Shown piece by piece: positions 26,802 through 38,540 of a DNA stretch of 64,000 nt. Source of the DNA: Chryseobacterium sp. W4I1 (GTDB lineage: Bacteria > Bacteroidota > Bacteroidia > Flavobacteriales > Weeksellaceae); the NCBI RefSeq assembly GCF_030816115.1, contig NZ_JAUSXQ010000001.1, positions 2,046,001 through 2,110,000 on the forward strand, read 5' to 3'. Both the position numbers and the translations under genes were made by a program. A model generated the notes under the pieces. The model saw only the letters and a program-made list of their open reading frames with translations. It was not told the origin of the DNA and made no database searches. Numbering within the stretch: the stretch's first letter is position 1; every line of letters begins with the position of its first letter.

Positions 26802-28400
26802 TTATTTAATTTTTTTCGCCATATAATCACTTTCATTTCCAAGTCTGTCTACAGCTTTTATTGCGACTGCATTCAGTTTTCTGCTGTCTTTAGATTTCGG
26901 GATATCTTTTGAAAGGGTATCTAATGTAAGGATTTCTGTTTCCCAAGCTCCGTTGTACTGAGTGAAAAGTACCCATTGGAAAACTTCACCGATATTTTTG
27001 GTACTCCAGCTCGCTTTTGTAAAGTTTCCGTTATCTGTCACAAACAGTGTAGGCGTCTGTAGCGGTACAGCTTTGATCCATGGTGTTTTGGGCACGAGTG
27101 CTTTTTCCTTGTAAGGTCCGTTTTTCAGAACAGGAAGCATATTTTGATTTTTAGTCAGTCCTGCAATACTCCAGTGAATCTCTCCGGCATCATTCTTTAA
27201 AATTTGCCTTGAAATTTCGATTTGATTCTTAATTTCCTCAGGGCGGTCGGACACTTTAATCTCAACAGTATTAAGTCCCGGCCAAAGGTGGCGGTTCATT
27301 GTATTTTCAGATTCCCACCAATTCAGTAATGCTTCAAAGCCCTGCCCTTTTGAATCGATTGGCCAATATAATTGTGGTGAGAAGTAATCTACCCAGCCTT
27401 TATTCAGCCAGAGTTTGGCATCTGCATATAATTCATCATATTGAGACGAACCTACGATTCCTGCAGGATATCCCGGTTTCCAGATCCCGAACGGGCTGAT
27501 CCCAAATCTTACATAATTTTTTTCTGCATGGATTTCTTTATAGATTCTTTCAACGAATTTGTTTACGTTATCTCTTCTCCAGTCTGCTCTTGATAATGTC
27601 CCTCCATTTCTGAGATACTCATTCCAAGAGGCATTATCAGGAAAATCAGCGCCTCTGTTGTAGGTTGCATACGGATAGAAATAGTCATCAAAATGTACAG
27701 CATCAATGTCATATCTTTTGACAATATCCTTTACAACATTGGAAACATGTCCCTGTGTTTTTGGATTAGCTGGATCGAACCAGTACATCCCATTTTTTAA
27801 TTTAATAACGATATCGGAAAGTTTATTGGCCATAGAAAGACTGTTTACGGCTCCTCCGTTTGAATGGTGAGCACGGTAAGGGTTTAACCAGACATGAAGC
27901 TCTAAACCTCTTTTATGAGCTTCCTCAATCCAAAACTGAAGGGGATCATAATTCGGATATGGGGCTGTTCCGGTCTGCCCGGTCAGAAAGTATGACCATG
28001 GCTCTATATTACTTGTATACAGCGCATCTGCAGAAGGTCTGATCTGGAAGATTGCTGCATTGAAATTGTTATCTTTCAGCATATCGAGCATGCTTATGGC
28101 TTCTGCTTTCTGCTGATCAACCGTTAAATTATTTCTTGATGGCCAGTTGATATTAGCTACACTTGCAATCCAGGCTCCCCGAAATTCTCTTTTTACTTCC
28201 GGAAGTGTTGTTCTGAAGTTTTCGTCAACAGGAAGTACAGCTGGTACCGGTTTTACAGCAACCGGTTTTGTGGTATTAGCATTTGGCTTGGCGGTATTTT
28301 TTGTCGGGGTTGTTTTTACAGTGTTGCTTTGTACGGAGCAGCTGGCATATGAGGCAAAAACTCCGGCTAAAACAGTCAGTTTTATAATATTCATTTTCAT
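26802..28400 (-). CDS. GHL10-type (DUF187) glycoside hydrolase family lipoprotein
   Basis: Secreted or surface-anchored protein of 532 residues with a YngK/GHL10 catalytic TIM barrel, a family related to glycosidases acting on cell-wall or other polysaccharides. Landmarks are REFRGAWIASVANINWPS, FNAAIFQIRPSADALY, GLELHVWLNPYRA, DAVHFDDYFYP and the C-terminal fibronectin-like domain. The first in-frame start is a TTG at 28409; the ATG at 28400 gives a better signal peptide (MKMNIIKLTVLAGVFASYAS, Cys), so it is chosen. The lipobox (SYASC) is not ideal. A Thr/Pro/Lys-rich linker follows it. Confidence 0.85.
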   Translation of the reverse strand: MKMNIIKLTVLAGVFASYASCSVQSNTVKTTPTKNTAKPNANTTKPVAVKPVPAVLPVDENFRTTLPEVKREFRGAWIASVANINWPSRNNLTVDQQKAEAISMLDMLKDNNFNAAIFQIRPSADALYTSNIEPWSYFLTGQTGTAPYPNYDPLQFWIEEAHKRGLELHVWLNPYRAHHSNGGAVNSLSMANKLSDIVIKLKNGMYWFDPANPKTQGHVSNVVKDIVKRYDIDAVHFDDYFYPYATYNRGADFPDNASWNEYLRNGGTLSRADWRRDNVNKFVERIYKEIHAEKNYVRFGISPFGIWKPGYPAGIVGSSQYDELYADAKLWLNKGWVDYFSPQLYWPIDSKGQGFEALLNWWESENTMNRHLWPGLNTVEIKVSDRPEEIKNQIEISRQILKNDAGEIHWSIAGLTKNQNMLPVLKNGPYKEKALVPKTPWIKAVPLQTPTLFVTDNGNFTKASWSTKNIGEVFQWVLFTQYNGAWETEILTLDTLSKDIPKSKDSRKLNAVAIKAVDRLGNESDYMAKKIK

Positions 28401-28479
28401 CGTCTGCAAACTTCTTTAAATTTATTTTTTCTAAGAGATTATTATGCCAAAATAAACATTTTGGGAGATAGTATAATAA

Positions 28480-28506
28480 AAAAGCCCCGAAAAATTCGAG
28501 GCTTTT
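28480..28506 (-). terminator. Terminator of typA
   Basis: Minus-strand stem AAAAGCCTCGA / TCGGGGCTTTT (one wobble) with a 5-base loop and T-rich tail, 18 bases after the typA stop. Confidence 0.82.
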
Positions 28507-28524
28507 CTAATATATAAGAATTTC

Positions 28525-30330
28525 TTATGCTTTCGCTGATCTTTCCACTCTTTTTCTTTCTTCTTCAGAAAGGATTTTCTTTCTCATTCTGATGAAGTTT
28601 GGCGTTACCTCAATGGCTTCATCACTCTGGATATATTCCATACATTCTTCCAGTGAGAATAATGTTTTCGGAGCTACACCCGTATCTTTATCTTTACCTG
28701 AAGCTCTCATGTTGTTCAACTGTTTTGCTTCAACGATGTTTACGACAAGGTCACCTGGCTTGTTTTGCTCACCAATGATCATACCTCCGTAGATCTCCTC
28801 ACCCGGATCAACATAGAACTTACCTCTATCCTGTAATTTTGCGATAGAATATTCTGTAGCCGGTCCTTGAGTTTTGCTTACCAAAACACCATTACTTCTT
28901 CCAGGAATAGCTCCTTTGAAAGGTTTGTATTCTGTGAAACGGTGTGCCATAATAGCTTCACCTGCAGTAGCAGTCAACATTTGAGAACGTAATCCGATCA
29001 AACCTCTTGAAGGAATTTCGAATTCCATGTGCTGCATCTCCCCTTTAGTTTCCATAATGTGAAGATCTCCTTTTCTCTGTGTAGCCAAGTCGATTACTCT
29101 TGAAGCAAATTCTTCAGGAACGTCAACAACTAAAGATTCATAAGGCTCACATTTTTCTCCGTCAATTTCTCTCAGGATAACCTGTGGCTGGCCAATTGTC
29201 ATTTCGTAACCTTCTCTTCTCATTGTTTCAATCAAAACTGATAAGTGAAGAATACCTCTACCGAATACTAAGAAAGTGTTTGCATCATCCGTTTGTTCAA
29301 CTCTTAAGGCAAGGTTTTTCTCTAATTCTTTAGTTAATCTTTCTTTCAGGTGGTTTGAAGTTACAAATTTACCGTCTTTACCGAAGAAAGGTGAATTGTT
29401 GATAGAGAACGTCATGTTCAATGTAGGCTCATCAATTGCAGTTCTTGGCAATGGTTCAGGATTTTCAAGATCTACGAATGAATCACCGATCTGGAAAGCA
29501 TCAAAACCTACAACAGCACAGATATCTCCTGCTTTTACTTCTGTAACTTTTTTCTTTCCTAAACCTTCAAAAACATAAAGTTCTTTTACTTTTCCTTTTA
29601 AAACCTTTCCGTCTGCCTGAGCAAGACCGATCCACTGAGATTCTTTGATCTCTCCTCTGATCACTTTTCCAATAGCAATTCTTCCTAAGAAAGAAGAGAA
29701 ATCTAAAGATACGATCTGCATCTGTAAGCTTCCCTCTGCCACTTTCGGTTCAGGAACATACTGTAAAATACCATCCAATAATGGGAAGATATCTTCAGTC
29801 TGCTCTAATGAAGTGTTGAACCAACCTTGCTTAGAAGAACCGTAGAACGTTGGGAAATCCAACTGCTCTTCAGTTGCATCAAGAGCAAAGAATAAATCAA
29901 ATACCTTGTCATGAACTTCTTCAGGACGACAGTTTGGCTTATCTACTTTGTTGATTACCACTAATGGTCTAAGTCCTAATTCCAATGCTTTCTGAAGCAC
30001 AAATCTTGTTTGAGGCATAGGCCCTTCAAAGGCATCTACCAACAAAATAACTCCATCCGCCATTTTTAAAACTCTCTCTACTTCCCCACCGAAATCGGCG
30101 TGACCTGGAGTATCGATTACGTTAATTTTAACGTCTTTATAAGTAACAGAAATATTTTTAGATAGAATGGTAATACCTCTTTCTCTTTCAAGATCGTTAT
30201 TATCCATTATTAATTCTCCACTTTCCTGATTTTCTCTGAAAATGTTTGTAGCATGAATAATCTTGTCAACCAAAGTCGTCTTCCCGTGGTCAACGTGTGC
30301 GATAATCGCAATATTTCTAATGTTTTGCAT
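28525..30330 (-). CDS. typA: Translational GTPase TypA (BipA)
   Basis: Ribosome-associated GTPase of the translation factor superfamily involved in ribosome assembly and stress responses. The 601-residue sequence has the G1 motif AHVDHGKTTL, RERGITI, DTPGHADFGGEVER (G3) and NKVDKPNC (G4), then domains II, III, V and the TypA-specific C-terminal domain ending in NFIRMRKKILSEEERKR. Length is normal. A TATTTTTG -7 box lies 18 bases before the ATG. Confidence 0.97.
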   Translation of the reverse strand: MQNIRNIAIIAHVDHGKTTLVDKIIHATNIFRENQESGELIMDNNDLERERGITILSKNISVTYKDVKINVIDTPGHADFGGEVERVLKMADGVILLVDAFEGPMPQTRFVLQKALELGLRPLVVINKVDKPNCRPEEVHDKVFDLFFALDATEEQLDFPTFYGSSKQGWFNTSLEQTEDIFPLLDGILQYVPEPKVAEGSLQMQIVSLDFSSFLGRIAIGKVIRGEIKESQWIGLAQADGKVLKGKVKELYVFEGLGKKKVTEVKAGDICAVVGFDAFQIGDSFVDLENPEPLPRTAIDEPTLNMTFSINNSPFFGKDGKFVTSNHLKERLTKELEKNLALRVEQTDDANTFLVFGRGILHLSVLIETMRREGYEMTIGQPQVILREIDGEKCEPYESLVVDVPEEFASRVIDLATQRKGDLHIMETKGEMQHMEFEIPSRGLIGLRSQMLTATAGEAIMAHRFTEYKPFKGAIPGRSNGVLVSKTQGPATEYSIAKLQDRGKFYVDPGEEIYGGMIIGEQNKPGDLVVNIVEAKQLNNMRASGKDKDTGVAPKTLFSLEECMEYIQSDEAIEVTPNFIRMRKKILSEEERKRVERSAKA

Positions 30331-30348
30331 GAATGATTTTTACGGGTG

Positions 30349-30356
30349 CAAAAATA
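30349..30356 (-). promoter_or_regulatory. -7 box (TATTTTTG) of typA
   Basis: Exact TAnnTTTG match on the minus strand, 18 bases before the ATG at 30330. Confidence 0.6.
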
Positions 30357-30482
30357 GTGATTTCTAATGAATAATAAGCAAGAATATAAATTAATTAACA
30401 AATTCATAATGAGAAATTTAAGTAAATCCTTCAAAAAGCCTGGATAAAATAACATACGTCAAGTTCTGTCGTTACACGCATT

Positions 30483-30490
30483 TATCTTTG
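30483..30490 (+). promoter_or_regulatory. -7 box (TATCTTTG) of the beta-helix gene
   Basis: Exact TAnnTTTG match, 53 bases upstream of the ATG at 30544, which leaves a leader of roughly 45 bases. Confidence 0.55.
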
Positions 30491-30543
30491 CTTCAGTAGT
30501 TTTCCTACAGGAAACAAATTATTAATATCAAAAAACAAAACTT

Positions 30544-32175
30544 ATGATTTTTACTAATGAATTTTTCTCATCCTCCAGTAATATTGCTGATACAGCAAAG
30601 ATAGAATTGATTGATGAATTTACTTATGAAACACACATTTACGAACAAATTGCAACTGTTGATAATCCAGACGGAATTGTACACAGAAACCGAAATGGTG
30701 TATATTATTTGAATAAGACAGTCTCTGAAAGCAGCGAGCCCTTAGATGTTGGTATTTTTGGAGCAAAAGGTAATGGGGTTGCAGATGATACTGAAAGTAT
30801 TAATAAAGCTGTTTTATATCTAACTAAAATAGGCGGAGGTGTTTTAAGCTTTAACGGGACTAATATATATTCAGTTTCGGGACCAATATTTATCACTAAT
30901 AAAGTAAGTTTTCATTGTAATGGTGCAACTTTTAGAGGTAACGGTACAAACACTATTCTGAAAACGGCTTATCTACTAAACAATAACTTAATTAGCAATC
31001 ACCAGACTCCCACAGAAACACAGGTCATTACGTTTTCAAAAATAAAAGATGCTGATTTTGCAAAATGTGCAGTAGGTTTAGATTTCTATAACTTTTGCCA
31101 TGGCTCAAGCCTAGAAAATATTAAGTTTACTGAGTGTGAAGTTTCCTGGAAATTTTTAAACTGTTTTTACACTTCCATTAAAAATGTTATGTCTTCCGGT
31201 TCAAATAGTGGCAAGTATGCTTATCAATTTTTAGGACAAAATAATGCGCTTTTATTGGAAAGGGTGTCAGCTACCAAAGATTTTGGTTTCTTATTTCAGG
31301 GAGGAACTACGGCTACAACACTAATCTCACCAACTGTAGAAGGGGGACAAACAGGATTCAAATTCAAAGATGATTGTTTAGGAATAGTTATTAAAGGAAT
31401 ATATGCTGAAGCAATATTCAACGCAATTGATCTGTTTGATGTTCAATATGGTAATTTTGAAATTACCGGAGGTTATTTTAATTATGTTGACAAACCCCTT
31501 ATTGGAGTGAAGGCTCCTGCTTCAGGAGGTGTTAATGGTCAAATTACCGGTGAATGGCAAAATAATACAATCGTAAATATAGGTGGTATTCTACCAATTA
31601 AAGACCAAAATAATGTTATAATAGGTTATAATACATATAATGGACTTATGGATATTTCCCAACCTAGAAACTATATTCATTACTCACTTCCTACTTACGA
31701 AGGAGATGGAAGCCTTCCTGCAAACTGGATCGTAGGAGATCATAACATTATATCTTCTTATGGGCAGATTAAAGCTACTGACACTAAAGCTATTGGTAAT
31801 GTAAAAAGACAGTTTGGCGTTATTCCAGTAACAAGAAGCGGTGATGTTGGTGAAGGAATTTCAGGCCACATTCCAGACTGTACCCATGAACTTATTGGAA
31901 GTGATCCTTCTAATTTTGGAATTAAAATTAAAACTAAAATTAAGTATCAGGAATATATGATGTTTGTCAAATATCATATTTATGTAGCAACTTACTCTCG
32001 GGGAAGATGGTTTTATGGTGACATTTTTGGCAAGAATCTATCTACAAGAGATGTTGGAAACTCGCAGGTAACCTCTATTGAAAATGAAAACGGATTCTTA
32101 GTGATTAAAATAACGGGATTCAATGAGCCTAATCTTAATTACATTATTCAGGGTAACGTGCAACTAATTGTTTAA
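30544..32175 (+). CDS. Right-handed beta-helix protein (pectate-lyase superfamily), tailspike-like
   Basis: The protein of 543 residues contains the pectate_lyase_3 entry motif DVGIFGAKGNGVADDTESI near residues 68-86, followed by short repeating strands typical of a parallel beta-helix up to about residue 340 and a separate C-terminal domain of about 200 residues. This motif is shared by polysaccharide-degrading enzymes and phage tailspikes. It has no signal peptide, which is unusual for a secreted hydrolase. It is a single-gene unit with its own promoter and terminator between typA and a DUF1294 gene. The substrate and the way out of the cell are unknown; acquisition from a phage or tailocin is possible. 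Confidence 0.75.
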   Translation: MIFTNEFFSSSSNIADTAKIELIDEFTYETHIYEQIATVDNPDGIVHRNRNGVYYLNKTVSESSEPLDVGIFGAKGNGVADDTESINKAVLYLTKIGGGVLSFNGTNIYSVSGPIFITNKVSFHCNGATFRGNGTNTILKTAYLLNNNLISNHQTPTETQVITFSKIKDADFAKCAVGLDFYNFCHGSSLENIKFTECEVSWKFLNCFYTSIKNVMSSGSNSGKYAYQFLGQNNALLLERVSATKDFGFLFQGGTTATTLISPTVEGGQTGFKFKDDCLGIVIKGIYAEAIFNAIDLFDVQYGNFEITGGYFNYVDKPLIGVKAPASGGVNGQITGEWQNNTIVNIGGILPIKDQNNVIIGYNTYNGLMDISQPRNYIHYSLPTYEGDGSLPANWIVGDHNIISSYGQIKATDTKAIGNVKRQFGVIPVTRSGDVGEGISGHIPDCTHELIGSDPSNFGIKIKTKIKYQEYMMFVKYHIYVATYSRGRWFYGDIFGKNLSTRDVGNSQVTSIENENGFLVIKITGFNEPNLNYIIQGNVQLIV

Positions 32176-32179
32176 TATA

Positions 32180-32206
32180 AAAACGCCTCATTTGAGGTGT
32201 TTTTTA
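32180..32206 (+). terminator. Terminator of the beta-helix gene
   Basis: Arms AAAACGCCTC and GAGGTGTTTT (one G-T pair) with loop ATTT and a T-tail, 5 bases after the stop. Confidence 0.82.
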
Positions 32207-32220
32207 TACTTGTTTTGAAA

Positions 32221-32496
32221 TCAGATAAGATCGCGTAGTTGACTGATATTCCAAAACCAATATATAAAACAGACCTGAACCAAAACTATAAATCCGAATT
32301 TCCACAAAAAAGATTTTTTTGAAACCTTATGCCGAAAAATAATCATTCCCAAAGCTGCTCCTAAAGTTCCTCCTATAAATGCTAATCCTAAAAGTCTACT
32401 TTCCGGGATTCTTCTTTTATGTTTTATTGAGAGTTTTTTGTCCCAGACAAAAGTAATCAGTGTCAATAGATTAATTAAAATTAGAATGTATATCAT
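32221..32496 (-). CDS. DUF1294 family small membrane protein
   Basis: Protein of 91 residues with three hydrophobic segments (about 1-16, 36-53, 66-84) and the DUF1294 core: FVWDKKLSIKHKRRIPESRLL then LAFIGGTLGAALGMIIFRHK. Function of the family is unknown. It has its own -7 box at 32512-32519 and converges with the beta-helix gene. Confidence 0.88.
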   Translation of the reverse strand: MIYILILINLLTLITFVWDKKLSIKHKRRIPESRLLGLAFIGGTLGAALGMIIFRHKVSKKSFLWKFGFIVLVQVCFIYWFWNISQLRDLI

Positions 32497-32511
32497 TGGT
32501 ACAAAAGTAGT

Positions 32512-32519
32512 GAATTGGA
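32512..32519 (-). promoter_or_regulatory. -7 box (TACTTTTG) of the DUF1294 gene
   Basis: Exact TAnnTTTG match on the minus strand, 15 bases before the ATG at 32496. Confidence 0.55.
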
Positions 32520-32836
32520 TAATGGCTTCGAGTACCTCAGCCTCCTTAATATTTGTCTTTCGATGAGAAATTTTAATTCTTTATTATTATTCAAAACAAA
32601 ATTATTTCAATAGGTCCATATTCTTCAAAATAAATGAGTGACAGGAAGTTTTTTTGTATGATTAGAACTTTCACCAGATTCATGCTGAATGATTTGCTTT
32701 CAAAATCATTTGTACTTGCAGTGTAATAACTTCCTTCTCCACATAATAAAAATGTACATCCAGCCACTAACTTTCTTTCATATTTGTGTTTTCATAAATA
32801 AAATATTATTCATCCGAATTACAACACTCCATTTCA
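32520..32836. other. Gap between DUF1294 and YceI genes
   Basis: About 317 AT-rich bases. A weak plus-strand open frame starts at 32689 but runs into the YceI terminator and coding end and has no recognisable protein features. Nothing else seen. Confidence 0.45.
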
Positions 32837-32866
32837 TAAAAAAAGCTGCCTTTATAAAAAAGCAGC
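32837..32866 (-). terminator. Terminator of the YceI gene
   Basis: Minus-strand stem GCTGC/GCAGC with an AT-rich loop that can pair further, then a run of seven T, about 30 bases beyond the stop. Confidence 0.75.
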
Positions 32867-32896
32867 CTTCCCGTATTTGTATTGTATCTAACAATA

Positions 32897-33574
32897 TTAT
32901 TTTTTAGCCTTTACATCAACAGCAATTTCGATGTCTTTGCTGATCATCCATTCTGCAGGATCTGCCTCTGAAGTACCAAACTTAAGTCCCCAATCTGCTC
33001 TGTTCACTGTAAATTTTGCATTTACAGAAGCTGAAGTATCTGTAACATCTACTTTAGCAGGAAAAGTTACATTCATTGTTTTTCCTGATAATGTAAGGTT
33101 TCCGCTTACTGTTTTATTAGCTCCTGCCACCGCATCTTTAGGCGCATCCTTCAAATCTGTAACACTTGTGATTTTAAAATCTGACGTAGGATTTTTTGTA
33201 GTATCAAAGAAGTCAGGAGTTTTTAAGTGAGTTTCCAGATCAGCAGGTTTTTTATCTTTTTCAGTAACTGAAGCAGGATCTACCTTGATAGAATTCATAT
33301 CAATCACAAAGTTTCCAGCAGCCAACTGACCACCTTCAATGCTTAAATCTCCGGATTTTATGTTAAGAGTTCCCCAACGTGGAGCCATTCCTCCTTTGTG
33401 AAAAGCTTTCCAGTTTACTACAGAAGCAGCAACATCAACCGGTAAAACTTCCCCTTTGCTTTCAGCTACTTTTTGTTCTGTAGCCGTAGCCGCAGTATCT
33501 GCTGATTTATCTTTATTACATGATGCTGCAAGCAATCCTACTCCTACTAATGCAATTACACTAAGTTTTTTCAT
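32897..33574 (-). CDS. YceI family lipoprotein
   Basis: The YceI fold is a lipocalin-like barrel that binds isoprenoid-type lipids. The 225-residue protein has a lipoprotein signal (MKKLSVIALVGVGLLAAS then Cys in LAASC), an Ala/Thr/Lys-rich linker, and the YceI domain from about residue 45: VNWKAFHKGGMAPRWGTL, FVIDMNSIKVD, LKTPDFFDTTKNPTSDFKI and VNRADWGLKFG. The domain layout is normal. It is a single gene with a promoter box and a terminator. Confidence 0.92.
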   Translation of the reverse strand: MKKLSVIALVGVGLLAASCNKDKSADTAATATEQKVAESKGEVLPVDVAASVVNWKAFHKGGMAPRWGTLNIKSGDLSIEGGQLAAGNFVIDMNSIKVDPASVTEKDKKPADLETHLKTPDFFDTTKNPTSDFKITSVTDLKDAPKDAVAGANKTVSGNLTLSGKTMNVTFPAKVDVTDTSASVNAKFTVNRADWGLKFGTSEADPAEWMISKDIEIAVDVKAKK

Positions 33575-33616
33575 ATTATTTATTGTTTAAAAGAAATTAA
33601 TTAAAATTCTGAGATT

Positions 33617-33624
33617 CAAAAATA
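33617..33624 (-). promoter_or_regulatory. -7 box (TATTTTTG) of the YceI gene
   Basis: Exact TAnnTTTG match on the minus strand, 42 bases before the ATG at 33574. Confidence 0.55.
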
Positions 33625-33780
33625 GAAAAACCATACCACATATCACCTTAACATACATCAATAAATAAAAAATTATTGCGTTTTTTGCTCATTAAAATCA
33701 CAAACTTGTTAAAAAAATGGAGGGCTTAAAATACTTTACTCCATCCTAAAATTACTTATTTTAGCTGTTTAAAATTTAAA

Positions 33781-36590
<2,810 letters not shown>

Positions 36591-36654
36591 ATAAAAAACT
36601 TCAAGATTTAAGAAAATAAAATTCAGGAAATAAAAAATATTATCCATTAAAAAC

Positions 36655-36695
36655 AAAGGCTGCACATGAACTGTACAGCCTTCTATATTTTCAGA
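36655..36695. terminator. Terminator between the HAD and M28 genes
   Basis: Arms AAGGCTG and CAGCCTT with inner pairing ACA/TGT and one mismatch; T-rich on the plus side. It probably ends the HAD transcript. Confidence 0.55.
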
Positions 36696-36739
36696 ACATT
36701 AAAAAACCGGTTAATAAAATCTAATGTCTAAAATCTTAA

Positions 36740-36774
36740 TTCTTGGTTCTTGGTTCTTGACTCTTGACTCTTAA
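36740..36774. repeat. Heptanucleotide tandem repeat, five units
   Basis: TTCTTGG, TTCTTGG, TTCTTGA, CTCTTGA, CTCTTAA in direct succession, in the gap just downstream of the M28 peptidase stop. Confidence 0.7.
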
Positions 36775-36787
36775 TCCCCAAAAACTC

Positions 36788-38359
36788 CTATTTATACTCC
36801 TTAGAATCTCTTCTCGGTTCCTTAGCTTCCGGCCATTTTACCGTTTCGCCTTTATCGTCCGTAGGCATTACTCTCTTTTCCCTGCTCGTAAATTCAGGAT
36901 CTTCTGAAGCCATATAAGCCAGTGCAGCCGTCAAAACCACATTGTTTTTCACCTCATCAAAAACGATCTTGTCATACGTATCTTTTGTAGTGTGCCAGGT
37001 ATAACCGAAATATCCCCAGTTCAATGAGCTCAGAGAAAATCCGGGTACTCCGGCTGCAACAAAAGAGGCGTGGTCTGATCCCCCACCTCCAGGCATTCCC
37101 GGGAAATCTGTTTTTATCTGGTCTCTTACCGTTTTCGGAACGCCATTCAACCACTTTCCGATATAGCTGTAAGAATCAGCAAATCCCTGACCGCTGATAT
37201 TGATCACACGTCCCGTTCCGTTATCCTGATTAAAAACTGCCTGCGTTCCTTTGATGATCCGTGGATTATCTGCTACAAAGCCTCTGGAACCATTCAGTCC
37301 CTGCTCTTCGCTCCCCCAAAGTCCTACCACAATCGTTCTCTTATTGTTTGGATAATATTTTTTCAGGATTCTCATGGTTTCAAGCATTGTCAGTGTGCCT
37401 GTTCCGTTGTCTGTAGCCCCTTGAGCTCCATCCCAGGAATCAAGGTGGGCAGAAAGAATCACATATTCTTCAGGCTTTTCCTTTCCTTTGATGATTCCGA
37501 TGGTGTTAAAATTTTTCGCATCAGGAAGAACCTTGGATTGGGCTTCTACTTTTATTTTGGGTTTAGCCCCTTTTTCAGCCATTCTGTACAGCATTCCGTA
37601 ATCTTCCACATCAATGTCGATCATTGGAATTTTTGACGTCTTTGCACCGAAAATTCTGTTGGCTCCCATGATTCCGGTCCAGTTGGAAATAGCGATTCCC
37701 GCCGCCCCTGCTTTTTCCAAAGCTTCAGGGAGTGTATTGTTATCGTAGCCAATATTCTTGACATAGTCACGGAAGTCTTTTCCGGCCTGCTCTTTTTCTG
37801 CTTTCAGTTTTTCATACAGTTCCGGAGTAGCAAATTCCTTGATCTGCTCATCAGAACGCCCGATCTTCTGGTATTGTGCCATCAAAACGATCTTTCCTTT
37901 GGCAGACGGAAGCCACGCATCAAATTCAGCTTTTGAAGAAACTTTGGGAAGAACAATTACTTCCGCTTCTATAGCTTTTTTCGTTGCGGGACTCCAGGCA
38001 AGCTGTGTTGCTGCCAGTGATTTCACCCTTGGATATACCATGTCTACATGGGTAATTCCACGCTGCCATCCTTTCCATGTTCCGAACTGCTGAAGGTTCG
38101 ATTCTATTCCCCACGAACGGAGCTTTTCTGCAGACCATTCATTCGCAGCCAGCATTTCAGGAGTTCCTACAAGACGTGGTCCTATGCCATCCAAAAGCTC
38201 GTAAGCCATATTTTCCAGCTGAGAATTCGAGTTGATCTCATCTACAAAACTTTTTACGATAGGATCCAGTTTTTCTTTCGGGTCTACTTTTACCTGAGCC
38301 CATGAAAACTGGGCAGCCAGCACCACTGCGGGTACAGCAAAAAATTTATTTATCTTCAT
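36788..38359 (-). CDS. M28 family metallopeptidase with PA domain
   Basis: Secreted zinc-dependent aminopeptidase/carboxypeptidase of 523 residues. It has a signal peptide (MKINKFFAVPAVVLAAQFSWA), a protease-associated (PA) insertion in the middle, and the M28 zinc site: HLDSWDGAQGATDNGTG near residue 305, GSEEQGLNGSRGF with the catalytic glutamates, and SDHASFVAAGVPGF then WHTTKDTYD. It is monocistronic. The true substrate is unknown. Confidence 0.93.
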   Translation of the reverse strand: MKINKFFAVPAVVLAAQFSWAQVKVDPKEKLDPIVKSFVDEINSNSQLENMAYELLDGIGPRLVGTPEMLAANEWSAEKLRSWGIESNLQQFGTWKGWQRGITHVDMVYPRVKSLAATQLAWSPATKKAIEAEVIVLPKVSSKAEFDAWLPSAKGKIVLMAQYQKIGRSDEQIKEFATPELYEKLKAEKEQAGKDFRDYVKNIGYDNNTLPEALEKAGAAGIAISNWTGIMGANRIFGAKTSKIPMIDIDVEDYGMLYRMAEKGAKPKIKVEAQSKVLPDAKNFNTIGIIKGKEKPEEYVILSAHLDSWDGAQGATDNGTGTLTMLETMRILKKYYPNNKRTIVVGLWGSEEQGLNGSRGFVADNPRIIKGTQAVFNQDNGTGRVINISGQGFADSYSYIGKWLNGVPKTVRDQIKTDFPGMPGGGGSDHASFVAAGVPGFSLSSLNWGYFGYTWHTTKDTYDKIVFDEVKNNVVLTAALAYMASEDPEFTSREKRVMPTDDKGETVKWPEAKEPRRDSKEYK

Positions 38360-38490
38360 AGCAAATTATTGAATGTTTAAAGATAACAGAATTTGTGTGA
38401 ATAAGGAAGAAAAGAGAGTGTTAAAAGGCTTAAAAGCCTGTTGAATCCTCAAGATTCATAAAGACAATAATAAAATACAAAGCGAAATCA

Positions 38491-38518
38491 ATAAAAAAGA
38501 CCATCTAAAATGACGGTC
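38491..38518 (-). terminator. Terminator of the secreted carboxypeptidase-like-domain gene
   Basis: Minus-strand arms GACCGTC / GATGGTC (one wobble) with a 6-base loop and T-run TTTTTT, 22 bases after the stop at 38541. Confidence 0.78.
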
Positions 38519-38540
38519 TCTGATTCTTATCAAACATCAA

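Noticed and set aside
32689..32907. Plus-strand ORF of 72 codons between DUF1294 and YceI genes
   Set aside because: It runs through the YceI terminator into the end of the YceI gene and has a low-complexity composition with no promoter box or family pattern.
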